Source: Micromonospora sediminimaris
Lineage (GTDB): Bacteria; Actinomycetota; Actinomycetes; Mycobacteriales; Micromonosporaceae
Direction of reading: 5' to 3'
Assembly: GCA_900112325.1 (NCBI GenBank)
Contig: FOLJ01000019.1
Coordinates: 91,219-155,218 of the forward strand
DNA length: 64,000 bases
Below are positions 18,590-26,262 of the stretch, one piece after another. The position numbers and the translations under genes are program-made. How positions within the stretch are numbered: the stretch's first letter is position 1; every line of letters begins with the position of its first letter. The notes beneath the pieces are model-generated. The model saw nothing but the letters and a program-made list of their open reading frames with translations. It was not told the origin of the DNA and searched no databases.

Positions 18590-20251
18590 TCAGGACTTGA
18601 ACTCCGCGGTGGCGAACCGCTCGTCGGTGAGCGGGCTCGCCTTGACCCCGGTCACGTCCTTGCCGAACACGATTGCCGGCGGCGAGTGCGAGATCGGCAC
18701 GCCGGGCAGGAAGTTCATGATGTCGGCGTTCAACTCCTTGTAGAGCGCCACCTTGGCCGCCTGGTCCGCAGTGGTGTCCGCCTGCCGGAACTTGTCGAAC
18801 AGGGCCTTGTTGTTGAAGCCCCACTCGTCCTTCTGCCGGTCGAAGAACGTGCCGATGAAGTTGTAGCCGTCACCGTAGTCGCCGGTCCACCCGAGGAAGT
18901 GCAGGTCGTGCTCGCTGCCGGAGGTGGTGGCGTTGAGGTAGTCCGGGCTCCACTTCAGCGGGATCGGCTCGATCTTGATGCCGGCCGCCTGGAGGTCCGC
19001 CGAGACCAGCTCGAACAGGTCCTTCGGGTTCGGCATGTAGGGCCGGGTGACCTCGGTCGGGTAGTGGAACCGCAGGGTCAGGTCCGAGGCACCGGCCTCG
19101 GCCAGCAGCGACTTCGCCTTCTCGACGTCGTACTCGTACTTGGTGACGTCGCCGTTCCAGCCCTCGACCGTGTCGGGGAAGAAGTTCACCGCGACCTGAG
19201 CACCCGGGGGCAGCTTCGAGTCGACCAGGGCCTGCCGGTTGATGGCGTGGGCGAGCGCCTGCCGGACCTTCAGGTCCGCCAGCTTCGGGTTCCCCTTCTG
19301 GTTGATGGCCAGGTAGAGGATGTTGAAGGCCGGGCGGGTCAGGAGGTTGAAGCCCTCGTCCTTGAGCGGCTGGACGTCGGCCGGGCCGACCAGGTCGTAG
19401 CCCTGGATGTCGCCGGAGCGCAGCGCCTGCTTACGGGCGTTCTCGTCCGAGATGGTCTTGAAGATCAGGCTCTTGAGCTTGGCCTTGTCGCCCCAGTAGT
19501 CCTCGTTCCGCTCCAGGGTCAGCGTCTTGTTCGCGATGTCCCAGGTCTTGAACTTGAACGGGCCGGTACCGGTCGGGTGCTCGGTCGCGTAGGCCGGGTA
19601 CTTGATGTCGTCCGCGCTGCCCGAGACGTTGCTAGCGTCGTACTCCTGGAGCGCCTTCGGGCTGTGCATGGAGAAGGACGGCAGCATCAGGGCGGCCGGG
19701 ATCTTGCTGGAGACCCGGCTGAAGGTCAACGCGACCGTGGTGGGGTCGGTGGCGGAGCAGGACTTGAAGAGGCTCTCACCGAGGGTGTCGTCCTCGTTGG
19801 CGGCGAAGCCACCCATGACGTCCTGCCAGTACGCGGTCACGTCCGGGCTCTGCATCAGGCCCTTGGCGTTGTACCAGCGGTCGAAGTTGGCGCAGACGGC
19901 CTCGGCGTTGAAGTCGGTGCCGTCGTGGAACTTCACGCCGGAACGCAGCTTGAACGTCCACGTGGTGCCTGCGGCGTCCGGCTCCCAGGACTCGGCGAGG
20001 CCGGGGCTGACCTTGGTGCCACCCTCTTCCGGGCGGACCAGCGTCTCGAACACCTGGCGGGCCACGCGCAGCGACTCACCGTCGCTGGCGAAGCTGGGGT
20101 CGAGCACCTTCGGGTCTCCGGCGACGCCGAAGACCAGGGTGTCCTTGCTACTACCGCTGGAACCTTCGCGGTCGCTCTCGGCACAGCCTGCTACCGCGAG
20201 GGCCGCGGCCGCCACGGCCGCGATAGCGACCTTCGGCCTGGATGCACGCAT
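18590..20251 (-). CDS. Peptide ABC transporter substrate-binding lipoprotein (DppA/OppA type)
   Basis: A 553-residue solute-binding protein of the SBP_bac_5 family. The signal peptide ends in lipobox VAGC (LAVAGCAESDREGSS), so the protein is anchored outside the membrane. Family motifs include PKVLDPSFASDGESLRVARQ, GLAESWEPDAAGTTWTFKLR and VKFHDGTDFNAEAVCANFDR. It captures peptides, or possibly another solute such as nickel or a sugar, for the permease pair. It is the first gene of the five-gene minus-strand operon (binding protein, two permeases, two ATPases), which is complete. Confidence 0.95.
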   Translation of the reverse strand: MRASRPKVAIAAVAAAALAVAGCAESDREGSSGSSKDTLVFGVAGDPKVLDPSFASDGESLRVARQVFETLVRPEEGGTKVSPGLAESWEPDAAGTTWTFKLRSGVKFHDGTDFNAEAVCANFDRWYNAKGLMQSPDVTAYWQDVMGGFAANEDDTLGESLFKSCSATDPTTVALTFSRVSSKIPAALMLPSFSMHSPKALQEYDASNVSGSADDIKYPAYATEHPTGTGPFKFKTWDIANKTLTLERNEDYWGDKAKLKSLIFKTISDENARKQALRSGDIQGYDLVGPADVQPLKDEGFNLLTRPAFNILYLAINQKGNPKLADLKVRQALAHAINRQALVDSKLPPGAQVAVNFFPDTVEGWNGDVTKYEYDVEKAKSLLAEAGASDLTLRFHYPTEVTRPYMPNPKDLFELVSADLQAAGIKIEPIPLKWSPDYLNATTSGSEHDLHFLGWTGDYGDGYNFIGTFFDRQKDEWGFNNKALFDKFRQADTTADQAAKVALYKELNADIMNFLPGVPISHSPPAIVFGKDVTGVKASPLTDERFATAEFKS

Positions 20252-20441
20252 GGTGCTTCACCTCGTCCTTAGGGGTACGGACAACGTGGTGACAGGGTCA
20301 CCGATGGCCGTGACCTTAGCTCCCGTTCGGACCGGCGGGAAACGGCGCTGGAAGCTCTTGGTACCGGATCGTGTCCTTAGTGCCTGGCCCCGGTCACGCG
20401 GACCAGCAGGCTCACGGACAAAAACGCTCAATAGCCCCAAA

Positions 20442-20470
20442 CAATCGATATCATTCTGTTACATCGATTG
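20442..20470. promoter_or_regulatory. Inverted repeat upstream of the peptide importer operon
   Basis: CAATCGAT and ATCGATTG are perfect 8-bp arms separated by 13 bases, in an unusually AT-rich stretch 190 bp upstream of the binding-protein start. The stretch 20252-20512 holds no gene. The repeat may be an operator of the operon. Confidence 0.4.
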
Positions 20471-20512
20471 GGCGGATCACTAGCAGTGTGTCATACCGTC
20501 GGCAGGTGCCTG

Positions 20513-20950
20513 TCACGGTGTGGGCGGCGTCGGGCACGAGGGCAGACGTACCAGATCGGAGCCGGCATCGGGCGCGCCCAGGGCCCGGAAATCGAGTCGA
20601 TGGCAAAGCTGCAACAACCCGTCCGGCCATGGACCGTAGGCCTCGGTCGACTGGACGACCAGCGACAGCTCCGGCTCCCGGCGGATCTCCCAGACATCCA
20701 TCCCCTGCTCGGCGGCGAGGGTGCGCAACCTGTCGTCGGATGTCCCTGCCCCGGCGGCGATCACCGCCTCGGCGTAGTCGCCGACCCGCCGGTCGAGTTC
20801 CGCCGCAGCCGCCGCCTCGCCGCGGTCGCTCGCCTCGCGGAACTGGCGCATCTTCCCCGCGACACACCACCAACCGGCCAGCACGGCAAGCACCAGCAGG
20901 GCAGCCAGCACCGAGGGCGCCCAGGGCCGGTCGTCCCGTTCCTGCCGCAC
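20513..20950 (-). CDS. Single-pass membrane protein, unknown function
   Basis: A 145-residue protein with a short basic N-terminus and one transmembrane segment (VLAALLVLAVLAGWWCVAG), followed by an Ala/Glu/Arg-rich helix (FREASDRGEAAAAAELDRRV) and an external domain of about 80 residues. GTG at 20950 has GGGAGG 5 bases upstream. No family is recognised. It lies 71 bp downstream of recR on the same strand and could be the end of that transcription unit. Confidence 0.65.
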   Translation of the reverse strand: MRQERDDRPWAPSVLAALLVLAVLAGWWCVAGKMRQFREASDRGEAAAAAELDRRVGDYAEAVIAAGAGTSDDRLRTLAAEQGMDVWEIRREPELSLVVQSTEAYGPWPDGLLQLCHRLDFRALGAPDAGSDLVRLPSCPTPPTP

Positions 20951-21021
20951 CTCGACCTCCCTCGCGCCCCGGGCAACCGGTGAGCTCTACGGTGACGGCC
21001 CGCCGCCGCTCGGCTGATCCG

Positions 21022-21615
21022 TCACACGGCGCGGCGGCCCTCGAATGCCCGACCCAGGGTGATCTCGTCGGCGTACTCCAGGTCGCCGCCGACCGGCAGG
21101 CCGCTGGCCAGCCGGGTCACCGCGATCCCCATCGGCTTCACCATCAGCGCGAGGTAGGTCGCAGTCGCCTCGCCCTCGGTGTTCGGGTCGGTGGCCAGGA
21201 TCAACTCACGGATCGCACCACCGCCGAGACGGGTCATCAACTCGCGGATGCGCAGATTGTCCGGCCCGATGCCCTCCAGCGGATTGATCGCCCCGCCGAG
21301 CACGTGGTACCGGCCGCGGAACTCACCGGTCCGTTCGATCGCCACCACGTCCTTCGGCTCCTCGACCACGCAGATCACCTCGTCGGTGCGGCGCGGGTCG
21401 CGGCAGATCCGGCACTGGTCGGACTCGGCGACGTTGTAGCAGCTGGTGCAGAACCGCACCAGCTCCTTGACCTTGCGCAGCGCGCCAGCCAGCCGGTTGA
21501 TGTCGGCCGGGTCGGCGGACAGCACGTGAAAGGCGATCCGCTGGGCACTCTTGGGGCCCACGCCCGGCAGTCGGCCCAGCTCGTCGATCAGATCCTGGAT
21601 GGCGCCCTCGTACAT
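21022..21615 (-). CDS. recR: Recombination protein RecR
   Basis: The 197-residue protein begins MYEGAIQDLIDELGRLPGVG and has the helix-hairpin-helix DNA-binding N-terminus, the zinc finger CTSCYNVAESDQCRIC (about 57-72), the Toprim domain (VICVVEEPKDVVAIER) and the Walker B-like C-terminus. It works with RecF and RecO to load RecA at gaps. It follows ybaB by 8 bp, and dnaX-ybaB-recR is a conserved bacterial order (also Rv3721c-Rv3716c-Rv3715c). Confidence 0.97.
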   Translation of the reverse strand: MYEGAIQDLIDELGRLPGVGPKSAQRIAFHVLSADPADINRLAGALRKVKELVRFCTSCYNVAESDQCRICRDPRRTDEVICVVEEPKDVVAIERTGEFRGRYHVLGGAINPLEGIGPDNLRIRELMTRLGGGAIRELILATDPNTEGEATATYLALMVKPMGIAVTRLASGLPVGGDLEYADEITLGRAFEGRRAV

Positions 21616-21623
21616 CTGTGGGC

Positions 21624-21956
21624 TCAGAACCCGGGCAGGCCGAGGCCGCCCATCCCGCCCGCGACCGGGCCCATCTTCTGCTCGGTCAGCTCGCGGGCCG
21701 CCTCGGTGGCGTTGTGCAGCGCGGCGACGACGAGATCCTCCAGGGTCTCCACGTCGTCCGGGTCGACAGCCTTCGGGTCGATCTTGATGCTCTTGACCTC
21801 GCCGGAACCGGTGACGACAGCGGTCACCAGGCCGCCGCCGGCGGTGCCGGTCACCTCGGCCTCGGAAAGCTCCGCCTGCGCCTTGGCGATCTGCTGCTGC
21901 ATCTTCTGCGCCTGCTTCAGCATCTGCTGCATGTTCGGCTGTCCACCAGGCCGCAC
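21624..21956 (-). CDS. YbaB/EbfC family nucleoid-associated protein
   Basis: A 110-residue protein with the YbaB core (residues 8-95): MQQMLKQAQKMQQQIAKAQA, then the tweezer-like beta sheet VTGSGEVKSIKIDPKAV. It binds DNA as a dimer and shapes the nucleoid. The C-terminal GGMGGLGLPGF tail is typical. The GTG start at 21956 has GAGGGAG 6 bases upstream. It lies between dnaX and recR, as usual. Confidence 0.95.
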   Translation of the reverse strand: MRPGGQPNMQQMLKQAQKMQQQIAKAQAELSEAEVTGTAGGGLVTAVVTGSGEVKSIKIDPKAVDPDDVETLEDLVVAALHNATEAARELTEQKMGPVAGGMGGLGLPGF

Positions 21957-22065
21957 GATGACTCCCTCGACTCGCCTCTTCTGCCGCCGCCCACCCTAAC
22001 GCCACCCACCGACCTACCCCGCGCGCCGCACCCCTGTCACCCCCACCCCCGCCCCTCCCCCCGCC

Positions 22066-22133
22066 GATCTTGCACTTTTGGTCGCCCTTATGCCGGCTTC
22101 GGCAGCATTTGTCGAGACAAGAACTGCAAGATC
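22066..22133. repeat. GATC-type interspersed palindrome, copy 2
   Basis: Arms GATCTTGCACTTTTGGTC and GACAAGAACTGCAAGATC are near-perfect inverted copies around a 32-bp centre. It lies between dnaX and ybaB, within what should be a single transcript, and resembles the copies at 5383 and 25750. Confidence 0.65.
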
Positions 22134-22146
22134 GACGCTGACGGGT

Positions 22147-22171
22147 GGGGTGGGGTGGGGTGGGGTGGGGT
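22147..22171 (+). repeat. (GGGGT)5 microsatellite
   Basis: Five perfect GGGGT units just downstream of the dnaX stop. The plus strand can form a G-quadruplex; the dnaX mRNA carries the C-rich complement. Confidence 0.85.
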
Positions 22172-22173
22172 GG

Positions 22174-25098
22174 TTAGTCGTTGATCTTCTCGACGCTGCC
22201 GAAGGTCTCCCGGAGCAGGCGTACGGCCTGTTCCTCGCTCGACTCGCGGGCGGTCTTCTCGTCGATGATCTCGTCCAGTGGCTCGTCACCCGGGTCAAAG
22301 CCCTCGTAGGCAGGGGTGACGGCCGGTTGAGCACCGCCGGGACGTCCCGCGCCACCGCGCAGCGGGCCGTCGAAATCCGGGTCGTACGGCGGCTCGCCGG
22401 CGAACTCCGCGTCCGCGGTCTGCCGGGCTCCCTTGGCGGTACGCGTACCCCGCCCGGCCGCTGCCGCCCGAGCCGCGGCGATCGCGCTGCTGACCGGGGC
22501 ACCACCGGAGCTGCCGTTGCCGTTGGGCGCTCCCGCCTGGCGCGGCGCGGCACTCGAACCATGGCCGCCCGATCCACCGTTCGCCCGGGCCCCACCGGTC
22601 CCGGCGGTTGTTCCCGCTCCAGCCGATCCGACGTGTGTCCCCGCTCCACCTGACCCGGCGGTGGTCGCCGGTCCACCCGACCCGCTCCTCGCCCCGCTTC
22701 CGCCGGGCATGACGCCGGCCGCTGCCCGGCCCGACGCGGCGTGCGTCCCCGCGCCGTCCGAACCGGCGACCGGTGAGCCGTCACCCCCGCCACGGCTCGA
22801 CGGGGCGCCCGCCGCTACCGGCCCCGCCGAGGTTTGCGAGGCAGTCGCCCGAGGGTCGCCCGACGGGTCCGCCGCCGCATCGACCGAGCCACCACCGGGG
22901 CGGGCCGCCTCCGGCCAGTCGTCGTCGGCAGCGGACGCGGCGCTACCACCTGGGCGGGCCGGCTCGGGCCAGTCGTCGTCGCTGTTCTCAGCAGTGGTGG
23001 CGGCCGGGTCACCCGACCGAGGAGCGCCGGAGGCACCGCCGGAGCGACCCCGGTCGGCCCGCCCTGCGGGCACCTGCGGACTGGCGGCGACCGGAGCGGG
23101 GGCCGGGCCGGGAGCGGCTGGGCTGCGGTGCGGACCAGGCGACGCCCCGCCCCGTTCGCCGGCCACCTCGCAGCGGATCTGCCAGCGTCCGCCCAACTCC
23201 TCGTAGAGCGCGTCGGTGAGCACCTGCGCGTGGTCGGACATCATCCGGGCCAGCACCGCCGACTTCACGGTCAGCACGAGCGTGTCCCCGTCGAGATCGC
23301 GGACGACCGCGTCGCGCATCAGCGCGGCGATCCGCTTGTTGCTCCGGTTGACCTTGCCGACCACCTCCGGCCAGACCCGGCGCACCGCCACCGCGTCCAG
23401 TACGCCGGGACTCACCGCGCCGGGTCGGGGCGGCTCCGGGGTCGCCGGATCGGGCATGACGGCCGACTGTGGCACGGGTCGCCGGGGCGTGGCCGCACCG
23501 TTTGTCGCACCGTCCTGAGTGCCATCCGACCATCCCGGACGACCGTCACCGGGGCCGACGGCCGGACCGTCAGCTGTCCCGTTCATGCCGGCGTGGCGAC
23601 CAGCGTCGGCCCCATCACCGGCTGCGGTACCGCCCGTACCCGCCCCGGCCGTCGAGGTCACCCCGCCACGACCGGCGTCCTGAGTCGTGCCGTCGGGACC
23701 GGCCGACACATCGTGACCAGAGGAATGGCCGTTGCCGCGATCGGCTGACGGGGACGCGTTACCGCGACCGGGAGGCGGGACGGCGCTCGACGAGGTGGCG
23801 GTAGCCGGCGCGGCAGCGCCGGTCCCGGCCCGATTCGCGGCGGCAGCCGCGGGCGCGGCGGGAGGCTGGGTGCGTACCGCCGGGGGGTTGGTGGCGGGCG
23901 CGGAGCCGGCGGTGGCCGGCGGCACGTCGGTGCCGGCGAGGGTGAGCCGCCGCTCCATGCGTTCGAGGCGCTGGAGCAGACCGCCGGTGCCGTCGTCGAC
24001 GCCGGGCAGCAGCATCCGGGCGCAGATCAGTTCGAGCAGCAGCCGGGGCGCGGTGGTGCCGCGCATCTCCACCAGGCCGTCGTGCACGATGTCGGCGCAG
24101 CGGGACAGGGTGCCCGGGCCGAGCTGCTGGGCCTGCGCGGCCATCCGCTCGATCTGGTCGTCCGGCCCGTCGATGAGACCCTTGGTCACCGCGTCGGGCA
24201 CCTGCTGGAGCACGATCAGGTCGCGGAGCCGTTCCAGCAGGTCGGAGGCGAACCGGCGGGGGTCGTGCCCGGCCTCGGCGACCCGGTCCACGGTGGCGTA
24301 CGCGGCGGCGCCGTCCCCGGCGGCGAGGGCGTCGCACATCTCGTCGATAAGCGCCGCGTCGGTCACCCCGAGCAGCGCGGCGGCCCGGGCGTAGCTCACC
24401 CCGTCGGGCCCGGCACCGGCGATGAGCTGGTCGAGTACGGAGAGGCTGTCCCGGGCGCTGCCGCCACCGGCGCGCACCACGAGCGGGAACACCGCCGGCT
24501 CGACAGGCACCCCCTCGGCCTCGCAGAGCTGCTCAAGGTAGGGCCGGAGCACCTTCGGCGGGATCAGCCGGAACGGGTAGTGGTGGGTCCGCGACTTGAT
24601 CGTGCCGAGGACCTTCTCCGGCTCGGTGGTGGCGAAGATGAACTTGACGTACTCCGGGGGCTCCTCGACCAGCTTCAGCAGGGCGTTGAAGCCGGCCGAC
24701 GAGACCATGTGCGCCTCGTCGATGACATAGATCTTGAAGCGGCTGTTGGCCGGCGCGAAGAACGCCTTCTCCCGCAGCTCACGGGCGTCGTCCACACCAC
24801 CGTGGCTGGCCGCGTCGATCTCGATGACGTCGATCGAGCCGGCCCCGTCGCCGGCCAGCGACCGACACGAGTCGCAGGTGCCGCAGGGCTCCGGGGTGGG
24901 GCCGTGTTCGCAGTTGAGTGAGCGGGCCAGGATGCGGGCGCTTGAGGTCTTGCCGCAGCCGCGTGGGCCGGAGAAGAGGTACGCGTGGTTGAGCCGCCCG
25001 CTGCGCAGCGCCTGCGACAACGGCTCGGTGACGTGCTCCTGCCCGATGACCTCGGCGAAGGTACGCGGCCGGTACTTGCGGTAGAGCGCCAGTGCCAC
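22174..25098 (-). CDS. dnaX: DNA polymerase III subunit gamma/tau
   Basis: The 974-residue clamp-loader ATPase has the AAA+ domain at 1-370: YRKYRPRTFAEVIGQEHV, Walker A GPRGCGKTS, zinc-binding CEHGPTPEPCGTCDSC, DEAH box VIDEAHMV and sensor 1 FIFATTEPEKVL. After the collar region, about 400 residues are Gly/Ala/Ser/Pro-rich low complexity with a folded island near 600-680 (VWPEVVGKVNRSNKRIAALM), then a short conserved acidic C-terminus. The gene is much longer than its E. coli homologue because of this disordered tail. GTG at 25098 has AGGAGG 9 bases upstream; codons further upstream run into a repeat cluster. Confidence 0.95.
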   Translation of the reverse strand: MALALYRKYRPRTFAEVIGQEHVTEPLSQALRSGRLNHAYLFSGPRGCGKTSSARILARSLNCEHGPTPEPCGTCDSCRSLAGDGAGSIDVIEIDAASHGGVDDARELREKAFFAPANSRFKIYVIDEAHMVSSAGFNALLKLVEEPPEYVKFIFATTEPEKVLGTIKSRTHHYPFRLIPPKVLRPYLEQLCEAEGVPVEPAVFPLVVRAGGGSARDSLSVLDQLIAGAGPDGVSYARAAALLGVTDAALIDEMCDALAAGDGAAAYATVDRVAEAGHDPRRFASDLLERLRDLIVLQQVPDAVTKGLIDGPDDQIERMAAQAQQLGPGTLSRCADIVHDGLVEMRGTTAPRLLLELICARMLLPGVDDGTGGLLQRLERMERRLTLAGTDVPPATAGSAPATNPPAVRTQPPAAPAAAAANRAGTGAAAPATATSSSAVPPPGRGNASPSADRGNGHSSGHDVSAGPDGTTQDAGRGGVTSTAGAGTGGTAAGDGADAGRHAGMNGTADGPAVGPGDGRPGWSDGTQDGATNGAATPRRPVPQSAVMPDPATPEPPRPGAVSPGVLDAVAVRRVWPEVVGKVNRSNKRIAALMRDAVVRDLDGDTLVLTVKSAVLARMMSDHAQVLTDALYEELGGRWQIRCEVAGERGGASPGPHRSPAAPGPAPAPVAASPQVPAGRADRGRSGGASGAPRSGDPAATTAENSDDDWPEPARPGGSAASAADDDWPEAARPGGGSVDAAADPSGDPRATASQTSAGPVAAGAPSSRGGGDGSPVAGSDGAGTHAASGRAAAGVMPGGSGARSGSGGPATTAGSGGAGTHVGSAGAGTTAGTGGARANGGSGGHGSSAAPRQAGAPNGNGSSGGAPVSSAIAAARAAAAGRGTRTAKGARQTADAEFAGEPPYDPDFDGPLRGGAGRPGGAQPAVTPAYEGFDPGDEPLDEIIDEKTARESSEEQAVRLLRETFGSVEKIND

Positions 25099-25197
25099 GG
25101 CGTCCCGCCTCCTCTCGACCGAGCCATTCTGCGCCGACCTCGCCCGCCTGACCACCCACCCCGCCGGTTGCTCCGGGTGGTCCGCCCGACTTGCGCC

Positions 25198-25257
25198 AGG
25201 CCGCGCCGCGGCAGGTCGTGGTGCGGCAGGCCGCGCCGCGGCAGGTCGTGGTGCCGG
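25198..25257. repeat. Two tandem 30-bp repeats upstream of dnaX
   Basis: A 30-bp unit containing CCGCGCCGCGGCAGGTCGTG occurs twice in direct tandem, 100 bp upstream of the dnaX start. Confidence 0.8.
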
Positions 25258-25374
25258 GATGATCCACTCCGGTTGCGGCAGGTCGCGACAGGCGCACTGC
25301 CAGGATGATCCACTCCGGTTGCGGCATCTTGCGGCTTCCAGCAGCCGGGAAACCCCCAGATGCCGCAACCGGAG
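25257..25374. repeat. 24-bp direct repeats with an inverted partial copy
   Basis: GGATGATCCACTCCGGTTGC(GGCA) occurs at 25257-25280 and 25303-25326, 46 bp apart. The inverse of its last 14 bases (TGCCGCAACCGGAG) follows at 25361-25374, so the RNA could fold two alternative ways. The stretch between dnaX and the SRP RNA (25099-25400) holds only these repeats. Confidence 0.75.
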
Positions 25375-25400
25375 AACGCCCGAAAGCGCCGGAGACAAGA

Positions 25401-25488
25401 AGGCCTCCCGTGCACCCGGCAGAGCTCGCTTATCCTTGCTGCCTTCCGGCCCTGGGGAGGTTCACGAGATACCGCCGCACGGGAGGTG
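25401..25488 (-). ncRNA. ffs: 4.5S signal recognition particle RNA
   Basis: Read on the minus strand, the apical domain CCAGGGCCGGAAGGCAGCA is the conserved SRP RNA core that binds Ffh (GGAAG tetraloop and symmetric loop). The ends pair as CCTCCCGTGC with GCACGGGAGG, giving a single long hairpin of about 88 nt. A -10-like TAGGCT lies at 25494-25499. The position upstream of dnaX is conserved in actinobacteria. Confidence 0.92.
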
Positions 25489-25556
25489 TCCCCAGCCTAC
25501 CCGACCGACCGTGGATCCTCAGGGGGTGGTGGGGTGGGCGGCTCGGCGCGGACCTG

Positions 25557-25562
25557 TATCCT
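25557..25562 (+). promoter_or_regulatory. -10 box of tRNA-Ser(GGA)
   Basis: TATCCT ends 7 bases before the mature tRNA 5' end, the expected -10 position. No clear -35 box is visible. Confidence 0.5.
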
Positions 25563-25569
25563 GACTCGC

Positions 25570-25654
25570 GGAGGATTCGCCTAGAGGCCTAGGGCGCACG
25601 CTTGGAAAGCGTGTTGGGTTAACACCCTCACGAGTTCGAATCTCGTATCCTCCG
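25570..25654 (+). tRNA. tRNA-Ser (anticodon GGA)
   Basis: An 85-nt class II tRNA: acceptor GGAGGAT/ATCCTCC, anticodon stem CACGC/GCGTG around TTGGAAA (anticodon GGA, codons TCC/TCT), a long variable arm (TTGGGTTAACACCCTCA) and T arm GAGTTCGAATCTC. CCA is not encoded. Confidence 0.96.
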
Positions 25655-25667
25655 CTCATCTGAGCAG

Positions 25668-25703
25668 GACGAAGGGTCGGCCCCGTCGGGCCGACCCTTC
25701 GTC
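25668..25703 (+). terminator. Terminator of tRNA-Ser(GGA)
   Basis: A perfect 16-bp stem (GACGAAGGGTCGGCCC and its complement) with loop CGTC, 14 bases after the tRNA. Confidence 0.85.
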
Positions 25704-25749
25704 GTCTCCACACCCCGACCGAGCTCAACCCGGGACGCACCTGTCGATC

Positions 25750-25804
25750 GATCATGAAGTTGTTGTCGCGCCACGCCGGCACCGACGGCAACAAGTTCAT
25801 GATC
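25750..25804. repeat. GATC-type interspersed palindrome, copy 3
   Basis: Arms GATCATGAAGTTGTTGTC and GACGGCAACAAGTTCATGAT(C) are inverted copies around about 17 bases. The arm consensus (GATC, then TGAA-TTGTTG) matches the elements at 5383 and 22066. It lies between the tRNA-Ser terminator and the padR promoter. Confidence 0.65.
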
Positions 25805-25860
25805 GACGCGGCGGTCGGTGGACGGCCGGAGCGGGAGCGCGAGGCGGGCCGCATGAACGG

Positions 25861-25889
25861 TTGACGGTATATATCGTCAGACGTACTAT
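25861..25889 (+). promoter_or_regulatory. padR promoter with internal operator
   Basis: TTGACG (25861-25866) and TACTAT (25884-25889) are 17 bases apart. A near-perfect palindrome GACGGTATATATCGTC at 25863-25878 overlaps the -35 box and spacer, the expected place for PadR autorepression. The -10 box puts the transcript start at or next to the ATG at 25897, so the mRNA is probably leaderless. Confidence 0.7.
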
Positions 25890-25896
25890 CGCCTTC

Positions 25897-26262
25897 ATGC
25901 AGGAACCCACATTTCTGATCCTCACCGCGCTGGCGGCGCAGCCGTTGCACGGCTACGGCGTCATCCGGGCGGTCGACGAGCTGTCGGCGGGCGAGGTCAA
26001 GCTGCGGCCGGGCACCCTCTACGGCGCCCTGGACCGGCTGGCCGAGCAGGGCCTGGTCACCGTCGACCGGGAGGAGGCCGTCGAGGGCCGCCTGCGCCGC
26101 TACTACCGGCTCAGCGACGCCGGTGCCGCCGCGTTGCAGGCACAGGTCGAGCGGCTGCGCCGGCACGCCACCGCCGCCGAGATCCAGTTGGGCAGGCGCC
26201 TCGGCGGTGCGCTGAGCTTCGGCCCGGCGAGCGCCCCCATCTTCGGCACGGTGACCGGATGA
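25897..26262 (+). CDS. PadR family transcriptional regulator
   Basis: The 121-residue protein has the PadR winged helix: MQEPTFLILTALAAQPLHGYGV, RPGTLYGALDRLAEQGLV and the wing EGRLRRYYRLSDAGAAAL, followed by a short C-terminal dimerisation helix. ATG at 25897 is favoured because the promoter's predicted transcript start coincides with it. The stop overlaps the next start by 4 bp (ATGA). PadR proteins usually repress their own operon, and the palindrome in the promoter supports this. The ligand is unknown. Confidence 0.9.
   Translation: MQEPTFLILTALAAQPLHGYGVIRAVDELSAGEVKLRPGTLYGALDRLAEQGLVTVDREEAVEGRLRRYYRLSDAGAAALQAQVERLRRHATAAEIQLGRRLGGALSFGPASAPIFGTVTG

Noticed and set aside
23216..25084. 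Plus-strand frames opposite dnaX
   Set aside because: The minus-strand frame has all clamp-loader motifs; the antisense frames do not resemble any protein.
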